Source: an uncultured Lachnospiraceae bacterium (GTDB lineage Bacteria > Bacillota > Clostridia > Lachnospirales > Lachnospiraceae). From it: 11,299 nt of DNA. The position numbers and the translations under genes are program-made. This document shows, piece after piece, positions 1-8,199 of this stretch; position 1 is the first letter of the stretch; each line of letters begins with the position of its first letter. A model generated the notes under the pieces. That model saw nothing but the letters and a program-made list of their open reading frames with translations, did no database searches and had not been told where the DNA came from. The DNA lies in contig CANSYV010000018.1 of assembly GCA_947651335.1 (NCBI GenBank), positions 1 through 11,299 on the forward strand, given 5' to 3'.

Positions 1-1
1 C

Positions 2-1042
2 AGTTTCCTTAAATTCCTGAAAGGGATTTTGAAAGATAAGCCATACGTAAGCCTTGCATATATGACGGGCATATTGCCTATCGCAAAGTATTCCAGCGGC
101 TCCGAACTGAATATGTTTGACGAGTATGATTTTATGAACGATAATGTGTATGATGGATATTTTGGCTTCCAGGAGGATGAAGTGCAGAAATTATGCCGGA
201 ACAGCAGAGCGGTTTCTTTTGAGGATATGAAGCGGTGGTACGACGGTTATTCCACCAGCGATGGGAAAAGCCTTTTTAATCCCCGTTCCGTAAGCAAAGC
301 ATTGGTGCGGGGCATATGCCTGAATTATTGGACGGAAACAGGGCCTATGAATGAGATAGCAGACTGCATCGAACATAATGTGGATGAAGTGAGGGAGGAT
401 ATTGTAAAACTGGTGTCAGGCATTCCCATAGAAGCTGAACTGACTGGATACAGCGCGGCTGAACAGAGGCTGGAAACGCGAAGTGATATTTTATCTGCTA
501 TGGTTGTGTACGGTTTTCTTACCTATTATAATGGATATCTGGAAATTCCAAATCATGAACTGATGGAAAAATATCAGACGGTTTTGTCCCGGGACAGCAT
601 GGGAGAAGTGAAAGAAATTGTAGACAGTTCTAAAATGATGTTAGAAGCAACCCTTGCCATGGATGAAAGAAAAGTTGCAAAACTTTTGGAAACTGTTCAT
701 GACAGAGAAATTCCCTTTCTGAACTATAACGACGAAAATTCCCTGTCCTGTGTCATTACTTTATGTTATCTCTACGCCAGAAAAGATTACCATATAGTGC
801 GCGAAGAAAAAAGTGGAAAAGGTTACTGCGATTATCTGTTCTATCCACGGAAAAATAAAGGCCCTGCAATTATTCTTGAATTAAAAGTAAACAGTACAGC
901 GGAATATGCCATTGGGCAGATCAAACAGAAAAATTATATTCAAAAGGCAGCAGAGTTTGATTCTGTTCTGCTGGTGGGCATTTCTTATGATAAGGTTCAA
1001 AAATCGCATCGCTGTTTGATCGAAAAAATAGAGCGTGAATGA
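2..1042 (+). CDS. AAA-ATPase-like / PD-(D/E)XK nuclease-domain protein, 5' partial
   Basis: The frame is open from the first bases of the window, so the start lies outside it; a TTG at 29 is in frame but is not a convincing start because the preceding codons read on as family-like protein. About 346 residues are present. The segment with the MTGILPI motif matches the C-terminal part of the AAA-ATPase-like region (PF09820 type), so the Walker A and B motifs should lie upstream and roughly 200 residues are probably missing. The C-terminus (about residues 250-346 of the visible product) looks like a DUF1703/PDDEXK_9 domain, with Asp277 followed by the ELK motif (Glu293, Lys295) as the putative metal site. 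These proteins occur in many copies in Clostridia and Bacteroidetes and have no settled function. By eye the gene is more AT-rich than its neighbours, which suggests an accessory origin. It converges on the minus-strand operon. Confidence 0.85.
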   Translation, partial: SFLKFLKGILKDKPYVSLAYMTGILPIAKYSSGSELNMFDEYDFMNDNVYDGYFGFQEDEVQKLCRNSRAVSFEDMKRWYDGYSTSDGKSLFNPRSVSKALVRGICLNYWTETGPMNEIADCIEHNVDEVREDIVKLVSGIPIEAELTGYSAAEQRLETRSDILSAMVVYGFLTYYNGYLEIPNHELMEKYQTVLSRDSMGEVKEIVDSSKMMLEATLAMDERKVAKLLETVHDREIPFLNYNDENSLSCVITLCYLYARKDYHIVREEKSGKGYCDYLFYPRKNKGPAIILELKVNSTAEYAIGQIKQKNYIQKAAEFDSVLLVGISYDKVQKSHRCLIEKIERE

Positions 1043-1059
1043 TTTCTCAAACACGCTCT
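1023..1059 (-). terminator. Rho-independent terminator of the plsX-to-AmmeMemoRadiSam operon
   Basis: Read on the minus strand, AGAGCGTG (1059-1052) and CACGCTCT (1037-1030) form a perfect 8-bp stem around a 14-base loop. One A and then six T residues (1028-1023) follow. The stem begins five bases after the stop codon of the last gene of the operon. On the plus strand the stem is followed by CATATTTAAT, a poor U-tract, so termination in that direction would be weaker. The element overlaps the last codons of the convergent plus-strand gene. Confidence 0.8.
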
Positions 1060-1064
1060 CATAT

Positions 1065-2456
1065 TTAATGCCGCACCACCTCAAACCTCTCCATGGTATA
1101 ATCCACATAAGGGGATATCCCAGCCTTCTCCAGCGCAATGTGCACCTGTTCCTGAGGCGTGTCCACGCCGGCCAGGTCAGGGAGCAGCAGTCCCCGCTTC
1201 AAGCCTGACTGTACAATGACACCGTATTTCTCAATGTCAAGCTGGTCGATGCTCTGGATGGGCTCCGGCTCACCCAGAATATCCACGCTGTATGTGAGCA
1301 GCGGCAGTTCTTCCAGTGTAACCGGGGAAAAGCGGTGGTCATGGACAGCGGCGCTGATGGCATTTTCTATAATCTCCTCTCCAATACAGCTGTGAACCGG
1401 CAGAATGGTTCCCATACATCCCCGCAGGCGCCCGTCGATTTTCAGACAGACAAAAGCTCCTGCCTGCTCCTGATAAAATTCAGGGGGCAGGCCTTCCGGC
1501 AGGGGCAGACGTTCTCCTTCCTGGATATAGTGTTCCAGAGAGTTTCTGGCCAGCCGGACCCAGGCGTCTTCCTGTTCCTTTCTCTCCAGCAGTTTCCGCT
1601 CTTTTTCCCGAATGTGGCGCTCCAGGAACTTTCTGTCCTCCGACGGGCTTATGGGGCGGAAAGACGCGGCCGCATATCCCACCCCGAAAGGTCCCTGATA
1701 AGAGAGCAGTTCTGCCTCCACACTCCAGCCGTCCAGCGCCCCTGCCATGATCACAAACGAGCGGTGTCCGCACTCTGCGGCGGCTTCACAGAATTCCTCA
1801 TCGATTCCCAGCAGGGCAGAAAAATCTCCCTTTGAAAATATATTACATATCTTTTCGTCAAACAGAAGTCCATCCATGGAAAACCCATAAGGCCCGTCCT
1901 CTCTCAATTTATGGGACAGGTCTCCGCTGGCTAAAATCACCGTTCTTTTGCCAGCAGCGGCGGCAGTCTGACAGATACACTGTCCCAGCTGATAGTGAAG
2001 CTGATAGGAAAGCCCTGAAATGGAAATACGCACAATGGGAATATACCCTGCATATTTTTGTATAAAGTACAAAGGTATCATGGTACCGTGGTCCAGCGCC
2101 GGGTCTTTTTCCCCCAGAAACCCTGCCGGTATCCCATGATATTCCGCATAAGCGCACAGCTGATTGGCAAAATCCTGGTCATAAAGAGTCTGCACAACTA
2201 TCTCAGGTGCCCCAAAACTGCCAAAATCTCCCTGGGCCTGACTGCCTGGAGAAATATGCAGATAGTCTGCATAGGAAACACTGTGAGGGGAAATCACCAC
2301 CAGAACATCCGGTTTCTGCTGTGCTGTCTCACGCCCAATCCGCTCATAGGAGTCTGCGGTGGCCTGTATATTCTGCTCCTGTCCCCGCCCCACCTCCGGG
2401 ATAATCAGCGGCGGGTGGGGCACTGCGTAAGCACCGATTATATTCATATCCAACAC
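1065..2456 (-). CDS. AmmeMemoRadiSam system protein: LigB/Memo-like domain fused to AMMECR1 domain
   Basis: This two-domain protein has about 463 residues. Residues 5 to about 270 resemble class III extradiol dioxygenase subunit B/Memo proteins, with candidate metal-site histidines at His14 (in PHPP), His58 (in ISPHS), His123 (in DHGT) and His182 (in GDLSH). A charged linker follows at about 270-298. The C-terminal part is an AMMECR1 domain with the diagnostic LRGCMGT motif at 344-350. Both domains belong to the AmmeMemoRadiSam system, which normally also has a radical SAM enzyme; its biochemical role is not established, and no radical SAM gene is visible here. The gene is last in the operon, two to eleven bases after the threonine ammonia-lyase stop, depending on the start. 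GTG at 2456 was chosen because AGGAG (2466-2462) lies five bases upstream. GTG 2462 overlaps that site, TTG 2453 is also possible, and ATG 2447 is 14 bases away but gives the most family-like N-terminus. Confidence 0.9.
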   Translation of the reverse strand: MLDMNIIGAYAVPHPPLIIPEVGRGQEQNIQATADSYERIGRETAQQKPDVLVVISPHSVSYADYLHISPGSQAQGDFGSFGAPEIVVQTLYDQDFANQLCAYAEYHGIPAGFLGEKDPALDHGTMIPLYFIQKYAGYIPIVRISISGLSYQLHYQLGQCICQTAAAAGKRTVILASGDLSHKLREDGPYGFSMDGLLFDEKICNIFSKGDFSALLGIDEEFCEAAAECGHRSFVIMAGALDGWSVEAELLSYQGPFGVGYAAASFRPISPSEDRKFLERHIREKERKLLERKEQEDAWVRLARNSLEHYIQEGERLPLPEGLPPEFYQEQAGAFVCLKIDGRLRGCMGTILPVHSCIGEEIIENAISAAVHDHRFSPVTLEELPLLTYSVDILGEPEPIQSIDQLDIEKYGVIVQSGLKRGLLLPDLAGVDTPQEQVHIALEKAGISPYVDYTMERFEVVRH

Positions 2457-2460
2457 TCTC

Positions 2461-2467
2461 ACTCCTA
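2461..2467 (-). promoter_or_regulatory. Ribosome binding site overlapping the upstream stop codon
   Basis: On the minus strand the TAG stop of the threonine ammonia-lyase gene (2467-2465) is embedded in TAGGAGT, so the Shine-Dalgarno sequence of the next gene overlaps the stop. This arrangement points to termination-reinitiation coupling. It also rules against GTG 2462 as the real start, because that codon shares a base with the Shine-Dalgarno sequence. It favours GTG 2456 or TTG 2453. Confidence 0.65.
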
Positions 2468-3676
2468 TAAAATAGGCCGTATCACCTTCGGCCTGAATCC
2501 AGCCTGTTCCAGGGCCCCCACTATCTGTCTCTTATGTGCTGTTCCAAAAGCTTCCATAGTAATCTTCAATTCCACTGCCGCTCTGCGGTTGGTGCTGACA
2601 AACTGATTGTGGTCCAGCTTAATGACATTTCCCTGATGCTGGGCGATCACTGACGATACCCGTACCAGTTCCCCCGGTTTGTCCGGCAGAAGAACAGATA
2701 CTGTGAAGATTCTGTCTCTCTGAATCAATCCGTGCTGTACCACGGAAGCCATGGTAATCACGTCCATATTTCCGCCGCTTAAAATGCAGACCACCTTTTT
2801 CCCGGAAAACTCCAGATGCCTCAGGGCGGCCACTGTGAGAAGCCCTGAATTCTCCACCACCATTTTGTGATTTTCCACAATATCCAGGAAAGCTACAATC
2901 AACTCATCATCCTGAATGGTGATCACCTCATCAATGTTTTCTTTCAGATAGGGAAAAATCTTTTCTCCAGGAGTCTGCACCGCTGTGCCGTCTGCAATGG
3001 TAGCCACCTCCGGCAGCGTGCACAGCTCTCCTTTTTCCAGGGAAACTTCCAGACAGTTGGCCCCTTCCGGCTCCACACCGATCACTTTGATATGAGGATT
3101 CAGCTGTTTTGCCAGAACCGACACACCTGCCGCCAGGCCGCCCCCTCCCACAGGGACTAGAATATAGTCCACCAGAGGCAGATCCTGAATAATCTCCATG
3201 GCTATGGTACCCTGCCCGGTGGCCACCGACAAATCATCAAAGGGATGGATAAATGTATATCCGTTTTCCTCTGCCAGCTCAAGTGCATACTTACAGGATT
3301 CATCATAGATATCCCCGTACAGCACCACCTCTGCCCCGTAGCTCTTGGTCCGCTCCACCTTGATTAAAGGGGTGGTGTTGGGCATGACAATGACAGCTTT
3401 TACACCGAAGGCTCTCGCCGCATACGCCACCCCCTGAGCATGGTTTCCTGCCGATGCGGTGATGAGGCCCTTCTCTTTTTCTTCCTGAGACAATGTACTG
3501 ATCTTATAATAGGCTCCACGCACTTTGTAGGCCCCTGTGAGCTGCATGTTCTCCGGTTTCAGGTATACTTTGTTTTCGGTCTGCTCGCTTAAATATTCGC
3601 TGTAAATCAGTTTCGTCTCTCTTGTTACTTTTTTTACAATTTCTGATGCTTCTTCAAATTTATCTAATGTCAGCAT
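2465..3676 (-). CDS. ilvA: Threonine ammonia-lyase (threonine dehydratase), medium form with ACT domain
   Basis: This PLP enzyme deaminates threonine to 2-oxobutyrate and ammonia, which supplies isoleucine synthesis or threonine fermentation in the cytoplasm. At 403 residues it lies between the catabolic TdcB type (about 330) and the long biosynthetic IlvA (about 510), matching the medium form with one C-terminal regulatory ACT domain. Lys51, in TGAYKVRGA, is the expected Schiff-base lysine. SAGNHAQG (75-82) and the glycine loop GGGGL (177-181) are the substrate and phosphate-binding segments, and SGGN lies near residue 300. The ACT-like part begins at about residue 325 (FTVSVLLPDKPGELVRV). 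The ATG at 3676 is preceded by AGGAAGG with seven bases of spacing, overlapping the ftsY stop, so the two genes are probably co-transcribed. Whether its role is catabolic or biosynthetic cannot be read from the sequence; the symbol could equally be tdcB. Confidence 0.93.
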   Translation of the reverse strand: MLTLDKFEEASEIVKKVTRETKLIYSEYLSEQTENKVYLKPENMQLTGAYKVRGAYYKISTLSQEEKEKGLITASAGNHAQGVAYAARAFGVKAVIVMPNTTPLIKVERTKSYGAEVVLYGDIYDESCKYALELAEENGYTFIHPFDDLSVATGQGTIAMEIIQDLPLVDYILVPVGGGGLAAGVSVLAKQLNPHIKVIGVEPEGANCLEVSLEKGELCTLPEVATIADGTAVQTPGEKIFPYLKENIDEVITIQDDELIVAFLDIVENHKMVVENSGLLTVAALRHLEFSGKKVVCILSGGNMDVITMASVVQHGLIQRDRIFTVSVLLPDKPGELVRVSSVIAQHQGNVIKLDHNQFVSTNRRAAVELKITMEAFGTAHKRQIVGALEQAGFRPKVIRPIL

Positions 3677-3679
3677 ATT

Positions 3680-4627
3680 TTAACCTTCCTGTTGTCCTTC
3701 TTCAATATGAAACAACGCATTCACAAAAGCCTGCGCATCGAATTTCTGCAGGTCGTCGATGCTCTCTCCCACTCCGATATACTTCACAGGTATATTCAGC
3801 TCCGACTGTATGGCCACCGCGATTCCTCCTTTTGCCGTGCCGTCCAGTTTGGTGAGGATGATGCCTGTCAGATTAGCCGCCTCGCTGAACTGCCTTGCCT
3901 GAATCAGAGCATTCTGCCCTGTGGTCCCGTCCAGCACCACCAGAGTCTCCAGGTATGCCTCCGGGTACTCCCGTTCCAGAATCCGGTATATTTTCCGCAG
4001 TTCTTCCATAAGATTTTTCTTATTGTGAAGGCGGCCTGCCGTGTCACACAGCAGAACATCCGCGTTCCTGGCTTTGGCAGCCGCCACCGCGTCATAGACC
4101 ACGGACGCCGGGTCTGCACCGTCCTGGCCTCCGATAATTTCCACCCCTGCCCGGTTGGCCCACTGGGTCAGCTGTTCCCCTGCCGCGGCCCGGAAGGTAT
4201 CCGCTGCCGCCAGCACTACCTTTTTCCCCTGGTCTTTCAGCTTTCCCGCCAGTTTTCCCACAGATGTGGTCTTGCCCACACCGTTAACACCCACCACCAG
4301 AATCACGGATTTGCGGTTTTCAAATTCATACTGGGTGTCCTCCACCTGCATCTGTTCCGTCACACTGTCAATCAGCAGCTGTTTACACTCTGCAGGGTCT
4401 TTGATGTGCTTTTGTGCCACCTGGTCTTTCAGCTTCTGGATAATGGAAGTGGTGGCATTGATTCCAATGTCCCCCATAATCAATATTTCTTCTATTTCCT
4501 CGTAAAAATCATCATCAATGCTGGAAAACCCGCTGAAAATAGAATCAATGCCGGATACGATATTCTCTCTGGTCTTGGCCAGACCGTTCACCAGCCGCTT
4601 AAAAAATCCCTGTTTTTCTTCTGCCAT
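3680..4627 (-). CDS. ftsY: Signal recognition particle receptor FtsY
   Basis: FtsY is the membrane-associated SRP GTPase that pairs with Ffh to deliver ribosomes making membrane proteins to the Sec translocon. The 315-residue product is the short Firmicutes type: the long acidic A domain of E. coli FtsY is absent, and a short amphipathic N-terminus (GFFKRLVNGLAKTRENI) can serve for membrane contact. The N domain helical bundle covers about 20-95. The G domain has the P-loop GVNGVGKTT at 113-121, the SRP-type insertion motif DTFRAAA at 143-149, DTAGR at 195-199 and the guanine-specificity motif TKLDG at 259-263. The ATG at 4627 has AAGGAGG upstream with about six bases of spacing. It begins 11 bases after the smc stop, matching the common smc-ftsY order in Clostridia. 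Confidence 0.97.
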   Translation of the reverse strand: MAEEKQGFFKRLVNGLAKTRENIVSGIDSIFSGFSSIDDDFYEEIEEILIMGDIGINATTSIIQKLKDQVAQKHIKDPAECKQLLIDSVTEQMQVEDTQYEFENRKSVILVVGVNGVGKTTSVGKLAGKLKDQGKKVVLAAADTFRAAAGEQLTQWANRAGVEIIGGQDGADPASVVYDAVAAAKARNADVLLCDTAGRLHNKKNLMEELRKIYRILEREYPEAYLETLVVLDGTTGQNALIQARQFSEAANLTGIILTKLDGTAKGGIAVAIQSELNIPVKYIGVGESIDDLQKFDAQAFVNALFHIEEGQQEG

Positions 4628-4638
4628 ATCAATCCTCC

Positions 4639-7600
4639 TTACTGCAGGTCACTTTGAACCAGGTCCACCGACACCAGGGTGGAAACCCCTTTCTCCTGCA
4701 TGGTAATCCCATACAGCCGGTCAGCCGCATTCATTGTTCCCCGCCTGTGGGTAATAATAATAAATTGCGTATTCTCCGTCAATTTATGTACATACTGGGC
4801 AAATCTTACCACATTGGAATCATCCAGAGCGGCCTCTATTTCGTCCAGGAGACAAAAGGGCGACGGCTTCAGATTCTGGATGGCAAAGAGCAGCGCAATA
4901 GCCGTGAGAGCCTTCTCACCCCCTGACAGCTGCATCATATTCTGAAGCTTCTTGCCCGGCGGCTGGGAAATAATCTTGATTCCTGCCTCCAGAATATCCA
5001 CATCTTCCATCAGCTCCAGCGTGCCTTTTCCCCCGCCGAACAGCTCCTGAAACGCTTTATTGAATTCTCTCTGGATTTCCTTGAACTTTTCCGCAAATTG
5101 TTTCCGCATCCCTGTGTCCAGGTCGTCTATAATCTGCAGAAGTGTTTTTTCCGCTGTCACCAGGTCTTCGTGCTGGGCAGACAGGAATGTGTGTCTCTCC
5201 TGAAGTTCCTTATAGTCCTCAATGGCATTTACGTTTACATCCCCCAGCTTCCTTATTTCTTCTCTCACCCTGGCAATATCTTTTTTCAACTCTCCCGGAC
5301 TGCGCTCATCTTCTGGGGAGACACTCTCAGCGGCACTTCCCGGAGTCATTTCATATTCCTCCCACATGTAGCCAATCCGAGCTTCCTGTGTCTCTTCCAG
5401 CTTATCAATCTGGCTGTTTAAGCGGAATCCCTCTTTATCCAGCAGATTCATCTGCCTGGACAATTCTTCCCGTCTCTGGAAAAATTCTTTGTGCCTTTCT
5501 GACACTTCCTCCCGTTCTTTTAAAAGTTCCTGCATCCTGGCTTCTCCTTCTTGTGCCAGGGCATCCGCCCCGTCCATCTCCTCCTGAAGCCGGGAAATTT
5601 CTTCTTCTTTCTGGCTGATTTCCTGAACACCCGTATGCAGACTATCCTGAATCTGGTCCAGTTCCTGCTGCAGTTTCTTCCTCTCCTGCCGGATTCTCTG
5701 CATATCGGTATTCAGGAATTCTGCTTTCTGCTTAAGAGCAGATTCCTGGAGATGAATTTCTTCCACCTCTTTTTGGTGTTCCTGCTGCTCTTTTTGCAGC
5801 TGGTCCAGCTCTTTCTGGCGCTCTTTGATAAAGGCTTCCAGCTCTTTTTCTTCCTGTCCGGACTGATCCAGCTCTTTTTGAATCGAAGACATGCTGTCTT
5901 CCAGCTCACAGACCTGTTCTCCTATCTCCTGCCGCTCTCTCTCCAGACGCTGATAACGCTTTTGTATTTCTTCCTCTTTTTCTTTTTGCTGGGACAGATT
6001 CATCAACAGAGTGTTCTGCTGAAGGGAAGTATCCTGTAGATCTTTTTGAAGCCTGACAGCCAGCTCCCTAAGCTGCTCCCTGCTGCTCCTCCATTCTTTC
6101 AGCTGTGCCTGCAGACTCTCCAGCTGTTCCCGGTTCTTCTTCACCAGGTTTTCCAGTTCTTCAATCTCCCTGCGCCTTCCCAGAAGATTGCTGTTGTTCT
6201 TATAGGCCCCTCCTGTCATTGAGCCCCCTGGATGAAAGGATTCTCCTTCCAGAGTGACCATCCGCAGGGAATGGCGGTACTTCTTTCCGATGGCGATGGC
6301 ATGGTCCATCTGGTCTACCACCAGAATCCTCCCCAGCAGATACTGCACCAGTCCCTGATATCTGGAATCCGACTTAACCAGGCCGCTGGCCGGTCCGATA
6401 ACCCCCGGCTCTTTTAACACGCCCTCCGGCTGAATGCCGCCCCGGCTGCTGATGCTGGTCAGCGGCAGGAAGGTAGCCCGTCCGTATCTTTTTTCTTTCA
6501 GGTATTGAATCAGCCCTTTTGCCGTCTGCTCTGTATCCGTCACCACATTCTGAATGCTGCCGCCTAATGCCGTCTCAATGGCAGTCTCATAGTTTTTCTC
6601 CACCTGTATCAGATCTGCCACTACCCCCTGAATGCCGGGCACGTCTTTTCGCTTCTCCATCACCCGGCGTATGCTGCTGCCATATCCCTCGTAGCGCTCC
6701 GCCAGATTCTGCAGAGATTCCAGCCGTGAGGCATTTTTGTGATACACGGCCTGCTGCTGTTCCAAAATCTGTGACTGCTCCTGGATTTTTCCGGTGAGAT
6801 TCTGAATCTTTTCTTCGGTTTCCCCACTTTCCAAAGACAGCTGCTCTGCCTGTCTGGCCGCCTGCTCACAGGCTTTTTGGGCTTCTTCTAAAGATTTCTT
6901 TAGTTCCTCCTCCTCACTTTTAATACGCAGCGCTTTCTGGTTCAAATCCGCTTTTCGTATCTCCACCTGTTCCATCATGGTATCGAACCGCTGCATTTTT
7001 CCCTTGGTGTTTGCCCGCTTATTCAGAATCTCGATAATCTCGTTTTTCCCGTCCTCAATCTCCCGGGAATACGTACCGATTGTTTCATTCAGGTTATCCA
7101 GCGCATCCTGCCTTTGGTGTTTTTCCTGATCAATCTCTCCTCTCGACTCTTGAAGCTGTTCCTTTTCTCTGGCGTATTTTTCCAGATCTTCTTCTCTTGC
7201 GGCCAGTCCCTCTTTTACGTCTGTCAGCCGTCTGCGGTTTTGTTCCTCATTGGTTTTCCCGGTATGGACCTGCTCTCTCAGTACATTGATCTGGCCCTCC
7301 AGCTGCTGTCTGCGCAGGGCATTTTCCTGGGTCTTTTTCCTGGCCTGCTCCGCCTGAGTATCCAGGTTTTCCATGGAAGTTTCCAGACTTTCATATTCCC
7401 GCCCCGCTTCCTCTAACTGATGGGAGACTGCTTCCATATTTTCTTCTGCCAGCCTGCGCTTTCCTTCCAGTTCCTCCAGCTGGCCCTTCATCTCTTGCGA
7501 CTGGACCAAAAACAGGCAGATGTCCGCCTTTTTCAATTCTTCTTTTCTGGCTAAATACAGTCTGGCCTTTTCCGACTGCTTTTCCAGGGGTCCCAGCTGC

Positions 7601-8199
7601 CGGGACAGCTCCGTCAAAATATCTGTCACTCTCAGCAGATTCTGCTTTTCATCCTCCAGTTTTTTCAGAGCCGTGTTTTTTCTCCGCTTGAATTTTACAA
7701 TTCCCGCTGCCTCATCAAACAGTTCCCTTCGTTCTTCCGGTCTGCCGCTTAAGATACGGTCGATCTGCCCCTGTCCGATGATGGAGTATCCCTCTTTTCC
7801 AATCCCGGTATCATAAAAAAGTTCCTGGATATCTTTCAGCCTGCAGCTGCTGCCATTGATTAAATATTCGCTTTCCCCGGAGCGGTAGAGCCTTCTGGCC
7901 ACTGTCACCTCGTCGAAAGATACAGGCAGTTTATGGTCCTTGTTGTCCAGGGTGATGGCTACCGATGCATAGCTTAAAGGTCTGCGGTTTTCTGTCCCTG
8001 AGAAAATTACATCCTGCATATTGCCGCCCCTTAACTGCCTGGCGCTCTGCTCCCCCAGAACCCAGCGGACTGCATCCGCCACATTGCTCTTTCCGCTTCC
8101 ATTGGGTCCCACAATCCCCGTAATTCCATTGTGGAATTCAAAAAGAATCTTCTGGGCAAATGACTTGAATCCCTGTACCTCAATGCTTTTCAGATACAT
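4639..8199 (-). CDS. smc: Chromosome segregation protein SMC
   Basis: SMC is the ATPase of bacterial condensin; it works with ScpA and ScpB to organise and separate chromosomes. At 1186 residues it has the family's full length. The N-terminal head carries the Walker A motif GPNGSGKS at 31-38. A long Glu/Gln/Lys-rich coiled coil follows to about 510. The hinge spans about 515-665 (GIQGVVADLI to the GGAYKN segment) and is followed by the returning coiled coil. The C-terminal head has the ABC signature LSGGEKALTA near residue 1092 and Walker B with D-loop, LLDEIEAALDD, near 1116. The ATG at 8199 has AAAGG six bases upstream. The first 20 bases lie inside the end of rnc, so translation is probably coupled. 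ScpA and ScpB are not in this window. Confidence 0.98.
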   Translation of the reverse strand: MYLKSIEVQGFKSFAQKILFEFHNGITGIVGPNGSGKSNVADAVRWVLGEQSARQLRGGNMQDVIFSGTENRRPLSYASVAITLDNKDHKLPVSFDEVTVARRLYRSGESEYLINGSSCRLKDIQELFYDTGIGKEGYSIIGQGQIDRILSGRPEERRELFDEAAGIVKFKRRKNTALKKLEDEKQNLLRVTDILTELSRQLGPLEKQSEKARLYLARKEELKKADICLFLVQSQEMKGQLEELEGKRRLAEENMEAVSHQLEEAGREYESLETSMENLDTQAEQARKKTQENALRRQQLEGQINVLREQVHTGKTNEEQNRRRLTDVKEGLAAREEDLEKYAREKEQLQESRGEIDQEKHQRQDALDNLNETIGTYSREIEDGKNEIIEILNKRANTKGKMQRFDTMMEQVEIRKADLNQKALRIKSEEEELKKSLEEAQKACEQAARQAEQLSLESGETEEKIQNLTGKIQEQSQILEQQQAVYHKNASRLESLQNLAERYEGYGSSIRRVMEKRKDVPGIQGVVADLIQVEKNYETAIETALGGSIQNVVTDTEQTAKGLIQYLKEKRYGRATFLPLTSISSRGGIQPEGVLKEPGVIGPASGLVKSDSRYQGLVQYLLGRILVVDQMDHAIAIGKKYRHSLRMVTLEGESFHPGGSMTGGAYKNNSNLLGRRREIEELENLVKKNREQLESLQAQLKEWRSSREQLRELAVRLQKDLQDTSLQQNTLLMNLSQQKEKEEEIQKRYQRLERERQEIGEQVCELEDSMSSIQKELDQSGQEEKELEAFIKERQKELDQLQKEQQEHQKEVEEIHLQESALKQKAEFLNTDMQRIRQERKKLQQELDQIQDSLHTGVQEISQKEEEISRLQEEMDGADALAQEGEARMQELLKEREEVSERHKEFFQRREELSRQMNLLDKEGFRLNSQIDKLEETQEARIGYMWEEYEMTPGSAAESVSPEDERSPGELKKDIARVREEIRKLGDVNVNAIEDYKELQERHTFLSAQHEDLVTAEKTLLQIIDDLDTGMRKQFAEKFKEIQREFNKAFQELFGGGKGTLELMEDVDILEAGIKIISQPPGKKLQNMMQLSGGEKALTAIALLFAIQNLKPSPFCLLDEIEAALDDSNVVRFAQYVHKLTENTQFIIITHRRGTMNAADRLYGITMQEKGVSTLVSVDLVQSDLQ

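Noticed and set aside
1335..1835. Plus-strand open frame of 166 codons within the AmmeMemoRadiSam gene
   Set aside because: It is antisense to a well-recognised two-domain protein, with low-complexity composition and no start signal.
3692..4657. A 321-codon open frame on the plus strand, antisense to ftsY
   Set aside because: It mirrors the ftsY coding sequence, has no family resemblance or ribosome binding site, and ftsY is unmistakable on the other strand.
5551..6039. Plus-strand frame rich in Leu and Phe that looks like a membrane protein
   Set aside because: It is the reverse of the Glu/Lys/Gln-rich SMC coiled coil; complementing such codons automatically gives Leu/Phe-rich peptides.
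5360..6180. Repetitive ttcttcc/ctgctc-like tracts that could be taken for a repeat array
   Set aside because: They are codon echoes of the heptad coiled coil of SMC (Glu, Gln, Lys, Leu codons), without regular unit length or spacers.
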